Positions 55,060 through 64,000 of a stretch of 64,000 nucleotides of DNA are shown here, in pieces. The DNA comes from Kribbella qitaiheensis (GTDB taxonomy: Bacteria > Actinomycetota > Actinomycetes > Propionibacteriales > Kribbellaceae). Where the stretch lies: assembly GCF_014217565.1 (NCBI RefSeq), contig NZ_CP043661.1, positions 7,564,001 through 7,628,000 of the forward strand, given 5' to 3'. A program made the position numbers and the translations under genes. The notes below the pieces were generated by a model, which saw only the letters and a program-made list of their open reading frames with translations, did no database searches and was not told where the DNA came from. How positions within the stretch are numbered: position 1 is the stretch's first letter; each line of letters opens with the position of its first letter.

Positions 55060-58000
55060 CGAGCCTGAAAGCGCGGAGTACGCAGCAGGTGGTCTGGCGG
55101 GCAAGGCTCGTGCTGGGCTGCCTGGTCATCATCGCGTTGTGCTTCCACCAGGCGCCGGGCAAGATCGTGCCGGACACCAAGCTGGACCTCACCGCCAATC
55201 CCGGCGGCTTCCTGCTGCGCGCCCTGCACCTGTGGGATCCACAGGGCGCCTTCGGCCAACTGCAGAATCAGGCCTACGGCTACCTCTTGCCGATGGGCCC
55301 GTTCCACTGGCTGCTGGACTCCGCGTCGGTGCCGGACTGGATCATCCAGCGGCTGTGGTGGTCACTGGTCCTGTGCGTCGCCTTCCTGGGCGTCTGGAAG
55401 CTGTCGGGCGCTTTGGACTGCGGTGCTCCTTGGGCCAGGTTCGCTGCCGCGCTGCTGTACGCGCTGAGTCCACGCTTCCTCGGTGAGGTGGCGATCCGGT
55501 CCATCGAGGTCTGGCCGATCGCGATGGCTCCCTGGGTACTACTGCCGTTGGTGACGCCCCGGGCGAGGTCAGGCTGGTGGCGGGTCGGCTGGTCGGCTCT
55601 TGCCTTCGGTCTCGTCGGTGGCGTGAACGCCGTGGCCACCGGCGCCACGCTGGTGTTGCCCGCGGTCTGGCTGGTCACGCGCCGGTGGGACCGGTCGACA
55701 CTGAAGGTCACAGTGGGCTGGCTGGCCTGCGTAGTGGCCGTCGCGTTCTGGTGGCTGGTCCCGTTGATGCTGCTGGGCCGCTACAGTCCGCCGTTCCTCG
55801 ACTGGATCGAGAACGCCGCCGTCACGACCAAGACAGCGAGCGTGTTCGAGTCGTTCCGGGGTACGTCGCAATGGCTGAACTTCCTGCCCACCGCCAACGG
55901 TCCGAGCTGGCCCGCGGGTTGGCTGTTCGTCACCCAGCCCGCCTTGATCATCACCACTGTCGCCATCGCTCTGCTCGGCCTGGTCGGGCTGGGGATGAGC
56001 TCGCTGAAGCACCGCGGCTTCCTACAGCTCTCCCTGGTCGTCGGCCTGCTGCTGATGACCCTCGGCCACGACAGCTCGCCCTTGTCGCCACAGCTGCAAG
56101 GTCTGCTGGACGGACCGCTGGCGGCAGCGCGGAACACACACAAGTTCGAGCTCGTCGCACGACTGCCGCTGATGCTGGCCGCGGCCCACGCCATGACCCG
56201 CATCGCCGCCTGGAGCAGGGCGCGCGGGATCCATCGCCGCATCGTGCCCTTGCTTGCGGCCTGCCTGGCCCTCGCTGTGGGCACCCCGGCGATCTTCGCG
56301 CAGCTGCCGACAACCGAGGGATACAAGGCGATCCCCGCGCACTGGCGGGACGCTGCCACCTGGCTGGACAGCCAGCAGACCAGCGGCAGCGTGCTTGTAG
56401 TACCGGCGGCTTCGTTCGCGGACTTCACCTGGGGCTCGACCGAGGACGAGCCCTTCCAGGCCCTGCTGAAACGACCCATGGTGGTGCGGGACTCGCTGCC
56501 ACTCGGCTCAGCCGGTACTACGCGTTGGCTGGACGAGCTGGAACGCCGACTCGGCTCAGGGGTCGGCGACGGCACAGTGCGGCAGGCGCTCGCCCGGGCC
56601 GGGGTGAGGTATGTCCTGGTCCGCAACGACCTACGCTACGACGCGCAGGTCAACTCGCTCCTCGCGGTCCACGAGAGCCTGGCCGAAGCCGGCCTTCAAC
56701 GGGTCGCGACCTTCGGCCCGGTGGTCGGCAGCAGTATCGAGCGGCCCGACCTGACTCTCGACGAGAAGTCGCGGCTGCCATTCCCGAGCCTGGAGATCTT
56801 CGACGTCGGCGACACCGCCCCGGCCAGGCTGGTGCCGCAGTCGCAACTGGTCGAGGTCCGGGGCGCCTCCGAGGACGTCCCGTCGGTCCTGACCGCGCTC
56901 GGTGGTGACCGCGAGGCTGTCACCAGCACGGACGCGAAGGCCCTGGCCGGCAAACTGCCGCTGGTCCAGACCGACGGCATGCAACGTCGCGAGGTGGACG
57001 TGGGCCGCCCGGCCGAGAACGTCTCACCCGTCCTGACCGCGAACGATCCGGGCCGCCTGAATCGCCGCACGCTCGGCTACGTCATCGACCCGACGGCACC
57101 CCGTACTACGCGCTCGTGGGCCGACGGCGTCGTCGACGTACGGGCCTCCTCGTCAGCCGCGGACGCGGGTGCGACGATGCGAACCGGCCCCGGCAACGGG
57201 CCGTTCGCGGCGGTGGACGGCGATCCGTCGACCCGCTGGCTGTCCGGCCGATTCGGTCAGAGCGGCGGCGAATGGCTCGAGCTGGACTTCGTCTCGCCGC
57301 GCTCCGTGCAGAACCTGAAGGTCCAGTTCTCGCTCGCGGCGCCGACGACCGATCCGGTCCGGACGCTGCAGATCGACACCGACAGCGGCTCGCTGACTGC
57401 CGTCGTCGGAGCGACCGGCGAACCGCAGGCAGTTCCGGCGCCGGCTGGGCCGACCCAGCGGCTGCGGATCACGGTCGGGGTGACCGACGGCAAGAACCCG
57501 AACGGCGTCGCGATCTCCGAGGTCTCCCTGCCCGGGCTGTCGCCGCGCAGCAGGCTCGTCGTACCGGGTGGGCTGGATCGGGAGCCGGACGCGCTGGTCC
57601 TGCGGAACCAGCAGATCGGCCGCTCGGGTTGTCTGCATGCCGGCGGCCGTCCGTTGTGCAGCGCCGGCTTCGCGAAGGACTCCGAGGAACCGACCGGGAT
57701 GTTCCGCAGCATCGAGTTGCCCGCCACGGCGTCGTACCAGCTGACCGGGACCGCGTTGCCGAGGGACGGCGCGTTCCTCGAGCGGTTGCTGGCGGTCCCC
57801 GGCGCGATCAGCGCGACCGCCTCCTCCCGGGAGGTGACGGCGCCGGAAGGCAGGCCGGGGGCGGCGGTCGACCGCGACCTGGGCACCGGCTGGGTGGCCG
57901 CGCTGGGCGACTCGCGCCCGTCGTTGACCTTGAAGTTGCCAGCGGCAAGGAAACTGCAGGGGCTGCAGTTCCTCGTCGATCCGTTCTTGGCAGCGTCCAG

Positions 58001-59138
58001 GCCGGCGGAGGTGTCGGTCCGGATCAACGGTGGCCCGGCGATCACGCTGCCGGTGACCGCGCGGGGCTACATCAGCTTTCCGGACATTCAGCGGAGGGTC
58101 CGATCGCTCGAACTCACCTTCACGGCGAAGAAGGACCTGTTCGACATCGACTCCGCGACCGGGTTCGCGCGGGCGCTGCCGGTCGGCATCTCCGAGATCC
58201 GGGTGCTCGGCGCGGACAACTTCCGCCGGGGGCCGAACCTGAACGGCAGGACCGGGTCCGTTTGCGGGTTCGGTCCGGCGGTCGAGGTCAACGGCGTACG
58301 GCACGCCACGCAGCTGAGGGCGACTGTGGGAGACGTCGTGCAGCGGCGGGAGGTGACGTTCACGACTTGCGGTAAGGGCAGCCGGGAGGTTGAGCTGCCG
58401 GCCGGACGCGCCACGCTCGACGTCTTTGCCAGCAAGGACTTCGTGCCGGTCGGGCTGAGGCTCACGAAGGTCGGCATGGACAACACGGCCGTCACCCCGA
58501 CGAAGCAGGTCGACATCTGGCGGCCGAACCCGGCCGAGCTGAGGCTCGAAGTGCCGGCCGCGGATGAGCCTTCGGTGCTGACGGTCGCGCAGAACTACAG
58601 CGACGGCTGGGAGGCGTACGACAGCTCCGGGCGCAAGCTGGCCCCGATCCGGATCGGCGGTTGGCGGCAGGGCTGGCTGCTGCCCTCCGGACCCGAGCAG
58701 GTCGTCACCGCACGCTTCCTGCCGGATCGGAACTATCGCGCGGGACTCCTGGTGGGACTGTTCGGGCTGCTGTCTGTCGCGGCGCTGGCGATCTTCTCGC
58801 GTCGCAGGTTCAGGCATTCAGGTCACCGGATGAAGGAAAGCCGTCGCCTCGGTCCGTGGCTCGCTACGGGCCTTGCTCTGCTCGCCGGAACGTTCATAGC
58901 CGGCTGGGTCGGCCTGGCTGCGACCGCTGGCGCCGCAGTACTGGCCTGGTATCTGCGGGGTCGTAAGCCGTTGCTGATCGGCTTGACGGCCGGCGTGGTC
59001 CTCGTAGGCGGTGCGATCGCCGCTGCTCAGCCCTGGCCGGACGGGGACGCGGGCCTGACCTCCGGAGTCGTCCAGGCATCGGTCTTGTTCGGCTGCGCGC
59101 TGGCCCTCTTGTCCAGGCCGACCGGCGACACGTCGTAG
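55056..59138 (+). CDS. aftD: AftD-like alpha-(1->3)-arabinofuranosyltransferase
   Basis: This 1360-residue GT-C enzyme has a first loop with PDTKLDLTANPGGFL (about residue 40) and GQLQNQAYGYLLPMGPFHWL, matching the AftD/DUF3367 family. About eleven helices extend to residue 420. A long extracytoplasmic part contains two discoidin-like domains (AAVDGDPSTRWL near 712, AAVDRDLGTGWVAA near 938). Three C-terminal helices close the chain (about 1228-1358). AftD adds arabinofuranose branches in mycobacteria. The sugar actually used here is not shown by the sequence. The last 112 bases overlap the convergent acyltransferase. Confidence 0.85.
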   Translation: MTSLKARSTQQVVWRARLVLGCLVIIALCFHQAPGKIVPDTKLDLTANPGGFLLRALHLWDPQGAFGQLQNQAYGYLLPMGPFHWLLDSASVPDWIIQRLWWSLVLCVAFLGVWKLSGALDCGAPWARFAAALLYALSPRFLGEVAIRSIEVWPIAMAPWVLLPLVTPRARSGWWRVGWSALAFGLVGGVNAVATGATLVLPAVWLVTRRWDRSTLKVTVGWLACVVAVAFWWLVPLMLLGRYSPPFLDWIENAAVTTKTASVFESFRGTSQWLNFLPTANGPSWPAGWLFVTQPALIITTVAIALLGLVGLGMSSLKHRGFLQLSLVVGLLLMTLGHDSSPLSPQLQGLLDGPLAAARNTHKFELVARLPLMLAAAHAMTRIAAWSRARGIHRRIVPLLAACLALAVGTPAIFAQLPTTEGYKAIPAHWRDAATWLDSQQTSGSVLVVPAASFADFTWGSTEDEPFQALLKRPMVVRDSLPLGSAGTTRWLDELERRLGSGVGDGTVRQALARAGVRYVLVRNDLRYDAQVNSLLAVHESLAEAGLQRVATFGPVVGSSIERPDLTLDEKSRLPFPSLEIFDVGDTAPARLVPQSQLVEVRGASEDVPSVLTALGGDREAVTSTDAKALAGKLPLVQTDGMQRREVDVGRPAENVSPVLTANDPGRLNRRTLGYVIDPTAPRTTRSWADGVVDVRASSSAADAGATMRTGPGNGPFAAVDGDPSTRWLSGRFGQSGGEWLELDFVSPRSVQNLKVQFSLAAPTTDPVRTLQIDTDSGSLTAVVGATGEPQAVPAPAGPTQRLRITVGVTDGKNPNGVAISEVSLPGLSPRSRLVVPGGLDREPDALVLRNQQIGRSGCLHAGGRPLCSAGFAKDSEEPTGMFRSIELPATASYQLTGTALPRDGAFLERLLAVPGAISATASSREVTAPEGRPGAAVDRDLGTGWVAALGDSRPSLTLKLPAARKLQGLQFLVDPFLAASRPAEVSVRINGGPAITLPVTARGYISFPDIQRRVRSLELTFTAKKDLFDIDSATGFARALPVGISEIRVLGADNFRRGPNLNGRTGSVCGFGPAVEVNGVRHATQLRATVGDVVQRREVTFTTCGKGSREVELPAGRATLDVFASKDFVPVGLRLTKVGMDNTAVTPTKQVDIWRPNPAELRLEVPAADEPSVLTVAQNYSDGWEAYDSSGRKLAPIRIGGWRQGWLLPSGPEQVVTARFLPDRNYRAGLLVGLFGLLSVAALAIFSRRRFRHSGHRMKESRRLGPWLATGLALLAGTFIAGWVGLAATAGAAVLAWYLRGRKPLLIGLTAGVVLVGGAIAAAQPWPDGDAGLTSGVVQASVLFGCALALLSRPTGDTS

Positions 59139-60250
59139 TTCCGGTCGTGCCGACCGCGGCGCATGATCGGCCGCTCCATCAGGTAGTAGCTGGCCGCGGC
59201 AAGCCCCACCGAGATGATCACGGTGACGAAGAACAGCACCGCGAAATGCCCGGAGAACAACGGGAATCCGGTGACCTGCGCCACGACGTTCAGGACGACG
59301 AGGTGGTACGCGAACACGCCGTACGAGATGTCACCGGCGACGTGACCCACCTTGCCGCCCAGGACCGCGGTGATGCGGCGGGTCGGTGAGATCGCCGGAA
59401 ACACCACGCAAGCGGCGATCGCGGTGTAGAGCAGGCTCTTGACGAACGCCTGCCCCGGACTCGCCGGGTCCAGGTTGTACGCTCCCGCGATCGGGCTGGT
59501 GGCGATCAGCAGCAAGACGATGCCGACGCCCCAGACCGTGGCCGGGATATTGGTGAGCGTGTCCAAGGCGGAAGAGCGCAAGCGCCCGCTGCTGCGAGCC
59601 ACCTGCCACAACGCGAGACCCATCCCGACCGCGAACCAGCCGAGGTAGCCGGGCAGCCAGAGACCCGCGCGCGGGTGGCCCGCCGCCGAGGACGCGGCCA
59701 TCCAGATCGGGCCGAAGGCCGTGAAACAAACCAGTACGGCGAGGCGCCAGCGCACCGCTCGACGGGTCGGTCGCTCGTAGCCGGTCAGGAACCTCGCCAG
59801 GAACGGCAACACCAGGTAGAAAGCCACCTCGGTCGCCAGGCTCCACAGCTGGGTCAACCCTTCGACGCTCGGCCCCTCCAGGTAGATCTGGGTGAAGGTG
59901 GCGTGCTGCAGGTACGACACCCACGTCACCGGGCCGCTGCTCGGAACCAGTAGCGCGGCCAGCAGCACCGCCACCCAGAGCGCCGGCACGATCCGCAGCG
60001 CGCGGTTGCGCAGGTACGGCAGGAACAGCGGTGGTTCGGTCTCCTCGAACCACGCGACGACGTGCGGACGGTAGAGCAGGAAGCCGGAGATCGCGAAGAA
60101 GATCGCGACCCCGATGTCCATCCGGGCCAGGATGCCCGCGAACGGACCGGTCAGCGCGTCCCCGCTCCGGAAGCCGACGTGGGTGCTGACGACCGCCAGC
60201 GCGCCGATCGCGCGCAGACCGTCGAGAGCCGGGAACCTGGTCCGCCTCAT
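59027..60250 (-). CDS. acyltransferase family 3 membrane protein
   Basis: This 407-residue protein has about ten membrane segments and the acyltransferase-3 start FPALDGLRAIGALAVVSTHVGF (D...R and catalytic His). DIGVAIFFAISGFLLYRP and FLRNR-like YLRNRALRIVPALW complete the family. It O-acylates sugars in the envelope. ATG 60250 overlaps the stop of the upstream membrane gene (TCAT on the plus strand). Its last 37 codons are antisense to the aftD 3' end. Confidence 0.92.
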   Translation of the reverse strand: MRRTRFPALDGLRAIGALAVVSTHVGFRSGDALTGPFAGILARMDIGVAIFFAISGFLLYRPHVVAWFEETEPPLFLPYLRNRALRIVPALWVAVLLAALLVPSSGPVTWVSYLQHATFTQIYLEGPSVEGLTQLWSLATEVAFYLVLPFLARFLTGYERPTRRAVRWRLAVLVCFTAFGPIWMAASSAAGHPRAGLWLPGYLGWFAVGMGLALWQVARSSGRLRSSALDTLTNIPATVWGVGIVLLLIATSPIAGAYNLDPASPGQAFVKSLLYTAIAACVVFPAISPTRRITAVLGGKVGHVAGDISYGVFAYHLVVLNVVAQVTGFPLFSGHFAVLFFVTVIISVGLAAASYYLMERPIMRRGRHDRNYDVSPVGLDKRASAQPNKTDAWTTPEVRPASPSGQG

Positions 60251-62070
60251 CCTGTCACCACCGGGAGTCCGATCTCGACGCCGGTGACGCAGAGGTTCGG
60301 CTGATCCGTTGTGGACAACCGGATCGAGGTGGCGCGGATCCGCGCCGAGGGGCCGAAGTACATGCCGGCGATACCGGCGGGCCAGGCGTCGGCCGGGTCG
60401 GGCAGCGCTACCGACCGGCCGGCGTCGTCGAGCAACTCGAGCCGCAACCGTGTCTCGTCGTTGGCGTAGTAGCCGACCTTCACGAACCACTCGGCTTCGA
60501 TGAATTCCGGCCGGGTGGAACGCAGCGGGAGCGTGACCGACCGGCTGCCGGACAGCAGTAGGCCGGTACAGTCTCCCTTTTTCTCCGGCACTTCGGCTCG
60601 GGACCAGACTGCCAGGTGTGACGGCTTGAGCTGTCCCTTGTCGTCCAGGAGGTAGGGGTCGCTACCGGGTCCCTGCAGACGGAACGGGACGCCGAGCATC
60701 CGCAGTACGTGGGACAGCCGGTGGTCGGGGGAGAGGAGCGTGACGACCCCGGACGGCATCGGAGAGTCCCAGAGATTGACGGACGGACCAGCCTGCCGCA
60801 GGTCCGCGGTCACGTGGTCGAAGTACGGGCGGGTCGGGTTGTCGGCCCAGACCTTGGCGAAACCCGCGTCCGAGACGACGACGCCGGCCGTCCACGCCAA
60901 CAGGCAGCACAACGCGATGACGGGAGCGAATCGGACCGCGAACGCTCGTGGCCGAACGGATTTCGCGGTCAGGACGACCGCGAGCGTGAGTGGGATCGAG
61001 ATGTCCGACCAGTAGTGGTAGTGGATGGTGAAGGTGTCACCGAACGTGGCGAACCGGCCGTAGGAGACCAGTAGCAGGGTGACCAGGACATAGATCAGGA
61101 TCGATGCCCACAACAGCAATGCCCGGCGATCCTGCCGCCACGCGACAGCCAGCAGGAAGACCGCCACGATGCCACCCAGCAGCACTGCGGCCACCGGCGT
61201 CGCGGCGGTGCTGAACGGCGGCGAGAATGCGTTCCACTGCCATGGTCCACCGGCAAGCGCGCCCAGCGGTACGGCGAACGAGTGGCCGCCGAGATCCAGC
61301 AGCCGGCCGAAGCTCGGGAGCCGTTGCGCCGAAGCGCGTTGATGGGTCAGCCAGAGGAGGCCGAAGGCAACTATCGGGGCGACCAGGGCGGCCGCGTACG
61401 GCAGGCTCTGCCGGAGCCATCGCCGGATCGGCAGCTCGCGCACGTACAGGGCGAGTGCGACGGCGGTGAAGACGATCAGGCCGGATTTCTCCCAGCAGGC
61501 CAGCGAGATCAGCAGCGAAAGGGGGCCATAGGCAACGGCCCGGCGCCGGTCGCCGGCGTACCAGTCGAGGGTCGCGTGCAGGAGCAACAGGCCGAAGACG
61601 TGGGCGGGCAGGTTGTTCACGGCGCTCGACAACGACATGTTGGACGGCATGCTCAGCGGGGTCAGCGCGTAGAGCAGCGTCCCGGTCAGCACCCATCGGC
61701 TGGTGCCGAGCAGGCGGATCAACAGCAGGCCCATCAAGGCGATCGCGATCGATTGCATGAGCACTCGCCAGGCGATCGTCACATCCCAGTTCAGCGGCGC
61801 GACGGTCGCGAACGTCGCGTAGACGAAGCGAAGCCCTGGTGCGATGTGATCGTTCACCGGGGTGAGCAACTCCGCCGGCGCGAAGCCGCGATCGCCCTGG
61901 AGCAGGAAGTCGATGTCGTCGCTCATCCACGAACCACGCCGGGCCAGCAGGCCCAGGACGCCGGCCTGGACGATGGCGACGGCGAACACGACGGACCGCA
62001 GTACGGCGATATCGGGCGCGCCCAGGACCACCTTCGCCAGCCTGGCCGGCACGCTCTCGATCCCCCTCAT
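60247..62070 (-). CDS. large membrane protein, GT-C-like
   Basis: This 607-residue protein has about ten to twelve helices in residues 20-420 and a C-terminal soluble part of about 180 residues. The first loop has MSDDIDFLLQGDRGF, an acidic pair at the position of the GT-C catalytic loop. The family is uncertain. The soluble domain has a beta-rich, sugar-binding look (SVTLPLRSTRPEFIEAEWFV). It is coupled by overlap to the acyltransferase gene and divergent from DUF3068. Confidence 0.65.
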   Translation of the reverse strand: MRGIESVPARLAKVVLGAPDIAVLRSVVFAVAIVQAGVLGLLARRGSWMSDDIDFLLQGDRGFAPAELLTPVNDHIAPGLRFVYATFATVAPLNWDVTIAWRVLMQSIAIALMGLLLIRLLGTSRWVLTGTLLYALTPLSMPSNMSLSSAVNNLPAHVFGLLLLHATLDWYAGDRRRAVAYGPLSLLISLACWEKSGLIVFTAVALALYVRELPIRRWLRQSLPYAAALVAPIVAFGLLWLTHQRASAQRLPSFGRLLDLGGHSFAVPLGALAGGPWQWNAFSPPFSTAATPVAAVLLGGIVAVFLLAVAWRQDRRALLLWASILIYVLVTLLLVSYGRFATFGDTFTIHYHYWSDISIPLTLAVVLTAKSVRPRAFAVRFAPVIALCCLLAWTAGVVVSDAGFAKVWADNPTRPYFDHVTADLRQAGPSVNLWDSPMPSGVVTLLSPDHRLSHVLRMLGVPFRLQGPGSDPYLLDDKGQLKPSHLAVWSRAEVPEKKGDCTGLLLSGSRSVTLPLRSTRPEFIEAEWFVKVGYYANDETRLRLELLDDAGRSVALPDPADAWPAGIAGMYFGPSARIRATSIRLSTTDQPNLCVTGVEIGLPVVTG

Positions 62071-62181
62071 GGAGCCGGACTATATGACAGTTCGGCCACT
62101 GCTGGTTTTTGTCGCTCCCGGTCTCTGTTCAAGGTGCCTACTCGCTGGTAGCGTCCCGCGGACAGACCGGGAGGGGTTGTT

Positions 62182-63276
62182 GTGGGGAATCGCAGTCGTG
62201 CTCTGGTGATCGCACTGGGCATCTTCTTCATCGGCATTGCGGCTTTGTCCAAGTTCTACGCGTATCCGACGCTTTCGGTAGCACCCGCCGACCAGGTCGC
62301 GCACACCCTGTCGACCGGACCGGGCGCGACCATCTTCAGCGTGCAGGACCTGGCCGAGAAGCCGGGAGTCGACCTGTGGGCGAAGCGCACGGTCCGGGGG
62401 GACGTGGCGGCTGCCGACAAGATCAGCAAGGCACTGAACCGCAAGGTCGTCGTCTTCGACACCGCCGTGGTGACCGACGACGAGAAGGACTACGTCTTTC
62501 CGGACGACGCGACGCAGACCGACAAGCTGCCGCTGAGCTTCGTCCAGGAGCGGGTCGTGCTGGACGCGCACACCGGTGAGTCGGTGCGCTGGAACCCGGC
62601 CGACCCGGGCGACAACAGCGGTGAGTACATCAGCAACTCGCTGAAGACGGAGGACCGGCTGAAGCCGGATCAGAAGAGCGAGTTCTTCAAGGGCCACGAC
62701 GGTCTGGTGCTGAAGTTCCCGTTCGGCACCGAGAAGAAGACGTACCGGTTCTGGGACACGACCACGCGCAAGGCGTATCCGATCCAGTACAAGAAGGAGA
62801 CGAAGCTGGACGGCCTGTCCGTCTACGTCTTCGAGCAGCAGGTGCCGAAACAGGACCTGCCGCAGGCGAAGCCGCTCGAGGTGCCGGGCAAGCTCGTCGG
62901 CGAGCTGGGCAAGGACTCGGTCGTGGTGCAGCGCACCTACCAGAACACCCGGACCTTGTGGATCGAGCCGATCACCGGCGCGATCATCAAGGGCCAGGAG
63001 GAGCAGCTGGCCACCTTCGCCTACAACGGCGAGGACAAGGTCACCGCGACCAAGGTGCTGATCCACTACGACGACGACACCGTGAAGAAGAACGTTCAGG
63101 GTGGCAAGGGCGCGGAGTCCAAGGAGGGCGGCTACAAGTCGAAGGCCGCCCAGCTGCACCTGATCGGCTTCTGGGTTCCGCTGCTGTCGCTGATCATCGG
63201 ACTGCTGCTGATCGGGCTCGTCGTCTTCCTGCAGTTGCGGCCGCGGTCGGGTGCTGCCCGGCCCGAGGAGTCCTAG
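62182..63276 (+). CDS. DUF3068/PorA-family membrane protein
   Basis: This 364-residue protein has one N-terminal helix (ALVIALGIFFIGIAALSKFY), a large extracytoplasmic domain (residues 30-325) and a C-terminal helix (LIGFWVPLLSLIIGLLLIGL). The layout and the sequence LYVFEQ-like SVYVFEQQVP and TLWIEPITGAIIKG fit DUF3068, a family widespread in actinobacteria. The family also bears a PorA name, but channel activity is not evident here. GTG 62182 follows GGGAGGGG. Confidence 0.85.
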   Translation: MGNRSRALVIALGIFFIGIAALSKFYAYPTLSVAPADQVAHTLSTGPGATIFSVQDLAEKPGVDLWAKRTVRGDVAAADKISKALNRKVVVFDTAVVTDDEKDYVFPDDATQTDKLPLSFVQERVVLDAHTGESVRWNPADPGDNSGEYISNSLKTEDRLKPDQKSEFFKGHDGLVLKFPFGTEKKTYRFWDTTTRKAYPIQYKKETKLDGLSVYVFEQQVPKQDLPQAKPLEVPGKLVGELGKDSVVVQRTYQNTRTLWIEPITGAIIKGQEEQLATFAYNGEDKVTATKVLIHYDDDTVKKNVQGGKGAESKEGGYKSKAAQLHLIGFWVPLLSLIIGLLLIGLVVFLQLRPRSGAARPEES

Positions 63277-64000
63277 TACGGTTTGTGGGCCGACCAGATC
63301 GCGGTACCGGGAATGAGCCGGCCGCGTTCTGGTCCCCAGCCGCCCCAGACCTGCTCGTGGCCGGCCGGCCATTCCGGTTCGAGCAGGTCGTCGACGACGA
63401 GGCCGGCTCCTGTCATCGCGCGGATCCAGTCGCCGGTGGTGCGGTGGTGCTCGGCGTAGATCGCAGTACCGGCTTCGTCCACCTCGACGTACGGGGTGCG
63501 GTCGAAGTACGACAGGGTGATCCACAAGCCGGCCGGGGTCGGGTCGTCGGGCATGCTCCAGCGGATCGGGTGCGTGACGGAGTACACGAGCAGGCCGCCG
63601 GGTTTCAGGACTCTGGCGATCTCGGTGAGTGCCGCTTCCGCGTCGGCGACGAACGGCAATGCGCCGAAGGCCGAGCAGACGATGTCGAAGGTGCCATCGG
63701 CGAAGGGGATCCGTACCGCGTCCGCGGCGACAGTCCGTACTGCGGTGTGCGTCCGCTCGTCGAGTTGTCTTGCGACCCGGAGCTGCTCTATGGAGATGTC
63801 GAAGGCGTAGACGTCGGCGCCCTGGTTGGCCAGCCAGCGTGAACACTGGGCCGCGCCGGACCCGACCTCGAGAATCCTCCGGCCGGCCACTGGTCCGAGC
63901 AGTTGGGCCTGCTCTTCGTCGACTCCCTCGGGGCACCAGATGAACCGGTCGTCGCCGAGGAACTCGCCGTGCTCGGCCAGGTACTCGTCCGCCGCGCTGT
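63273..64000 (-). CDS. class I SAM-dependent methyltransferase, 5' end missing
   Basis: The frame is open at the window's right edge, so the start lies beyond base 64000. The visible part reads EFLGDDRFIWCPEGVDEEQ, then the SAM motif ILEVGSGAAQCSRWLANQGA, the acidic FDISIEQL, FDIVCSAFGALPFV and LKPGGLLVYSVTHPIRW. The C-terminus GRLIPGTAIWSAHKPY is typical of the actinobacterial type 11/25 methyltransferases of unknown substrate. It overlaps the end of the convergent DUF3068 gene by four bases. Confidence 0.88.
   Translation of the reverse strand, partial: SAADEYLAEHGEFLGDDRFIWCPEGVDEEQAQLLGPVAGRRILEVGSGAAQCSRWLANQGADVYAFDISIEQLRVARQLDERTHTAVRTVAADAVRIPFADGTFDIVCSAFGALPFVADAEAALTEIARVLKPGGLLVYSVTHPIRWSMPDDPTPAGLWITLSYFDRTPYVEVDEAGTAIYAEHHRTTGDWIRAMTGAGLVVDDLLEPEWPAGHEQVWGGWGPERGRLIPGTAIWSAHKPY

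Overview
The window is a stretch of high-GC chromosomal DNA from an actinomycete. Gene content, GTG/TTG start use and operon order (hisI-trpE-TIGR02234-HGxxPAAW-trpC-trpB-trpA, lgt, gltBD, pyk, livKHMGF, polA, DUF3068) fit the Propionibacteriales, and I favour a Kribbella-like organism; that is an inference from gene content, not from a marker search. Most of the window is ordinary core genome.

Layout. 1-5528: metallo-hydrolase end, DedA protein, DinB-like protein and a heterodimeric ABC exporter. 5660-9745: a small IscA-like protein, an AbiEi/DUF559-type gene, an acetyltransferase and an M19 dipeptidase, with a C-rich tandem repeat and four copies of a 56-bp palindrome between them. 9826-15399: hisI and the trp genes. 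trpD and trpF are not here, and a trpF-less pathway using PriA would be normal in this group. 15407-18440: SCO1-like lipoprotein, MauE/DoxX protein, thioredoxin-fold protein and lgt, an envelope and redox module. 18433-21405: VIT1-like transporter, kinase-like gene, and an esterase divergent from a MarR regulator. 21621-27620: gltB and gltD. 27754-30840: membrane metallophosphoesterase and pyruvate kinase. 31189-34105: a lower-GC accessory stretch with an unrecognised protein, a NUDIX hydrolase, tRNA-Leu(CAA) and a decayed HTH gene. 34130-37955: ANTAR response regulator and an AfsR/SARP-type regulator. 38285-44191: a complete branched-chain amino acid ABC transporter, followed by two more 56-bp palindromes. 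44488-49745: DUF554 protein, acetyltransferase, thioesterase, polA and NUDIX. 49776-63276: an envelope polysaccharide cluster with flippase, GT-C proteins, GT4, methyltransferase, AftD-like arabinofuranosyltransferase, acyltransferase and DUF3068. The window ends inside a methyltransferase gene.

Two patterns stand out. First, eight genes, including trpC, trpB, gltB and polA, each carry a single extra base. In seven of the eight the extra G (on one strand or the other) sits at the start of a GGGCCG that should read GGCCG. This looks like a systematic, probably modification-linked, sequence error rather than eight real knockouts. Second, six copies of an exactly 56-bp imperfect palindrome occur only between genes, four of them flanking the AbiEi-like gene; I do not recognise this family.

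Start codons were chosen by Shine-Dalgarno spacing and overlap with the upstream gene. Functions rest on motifs visible in the translations; no database search was possible.
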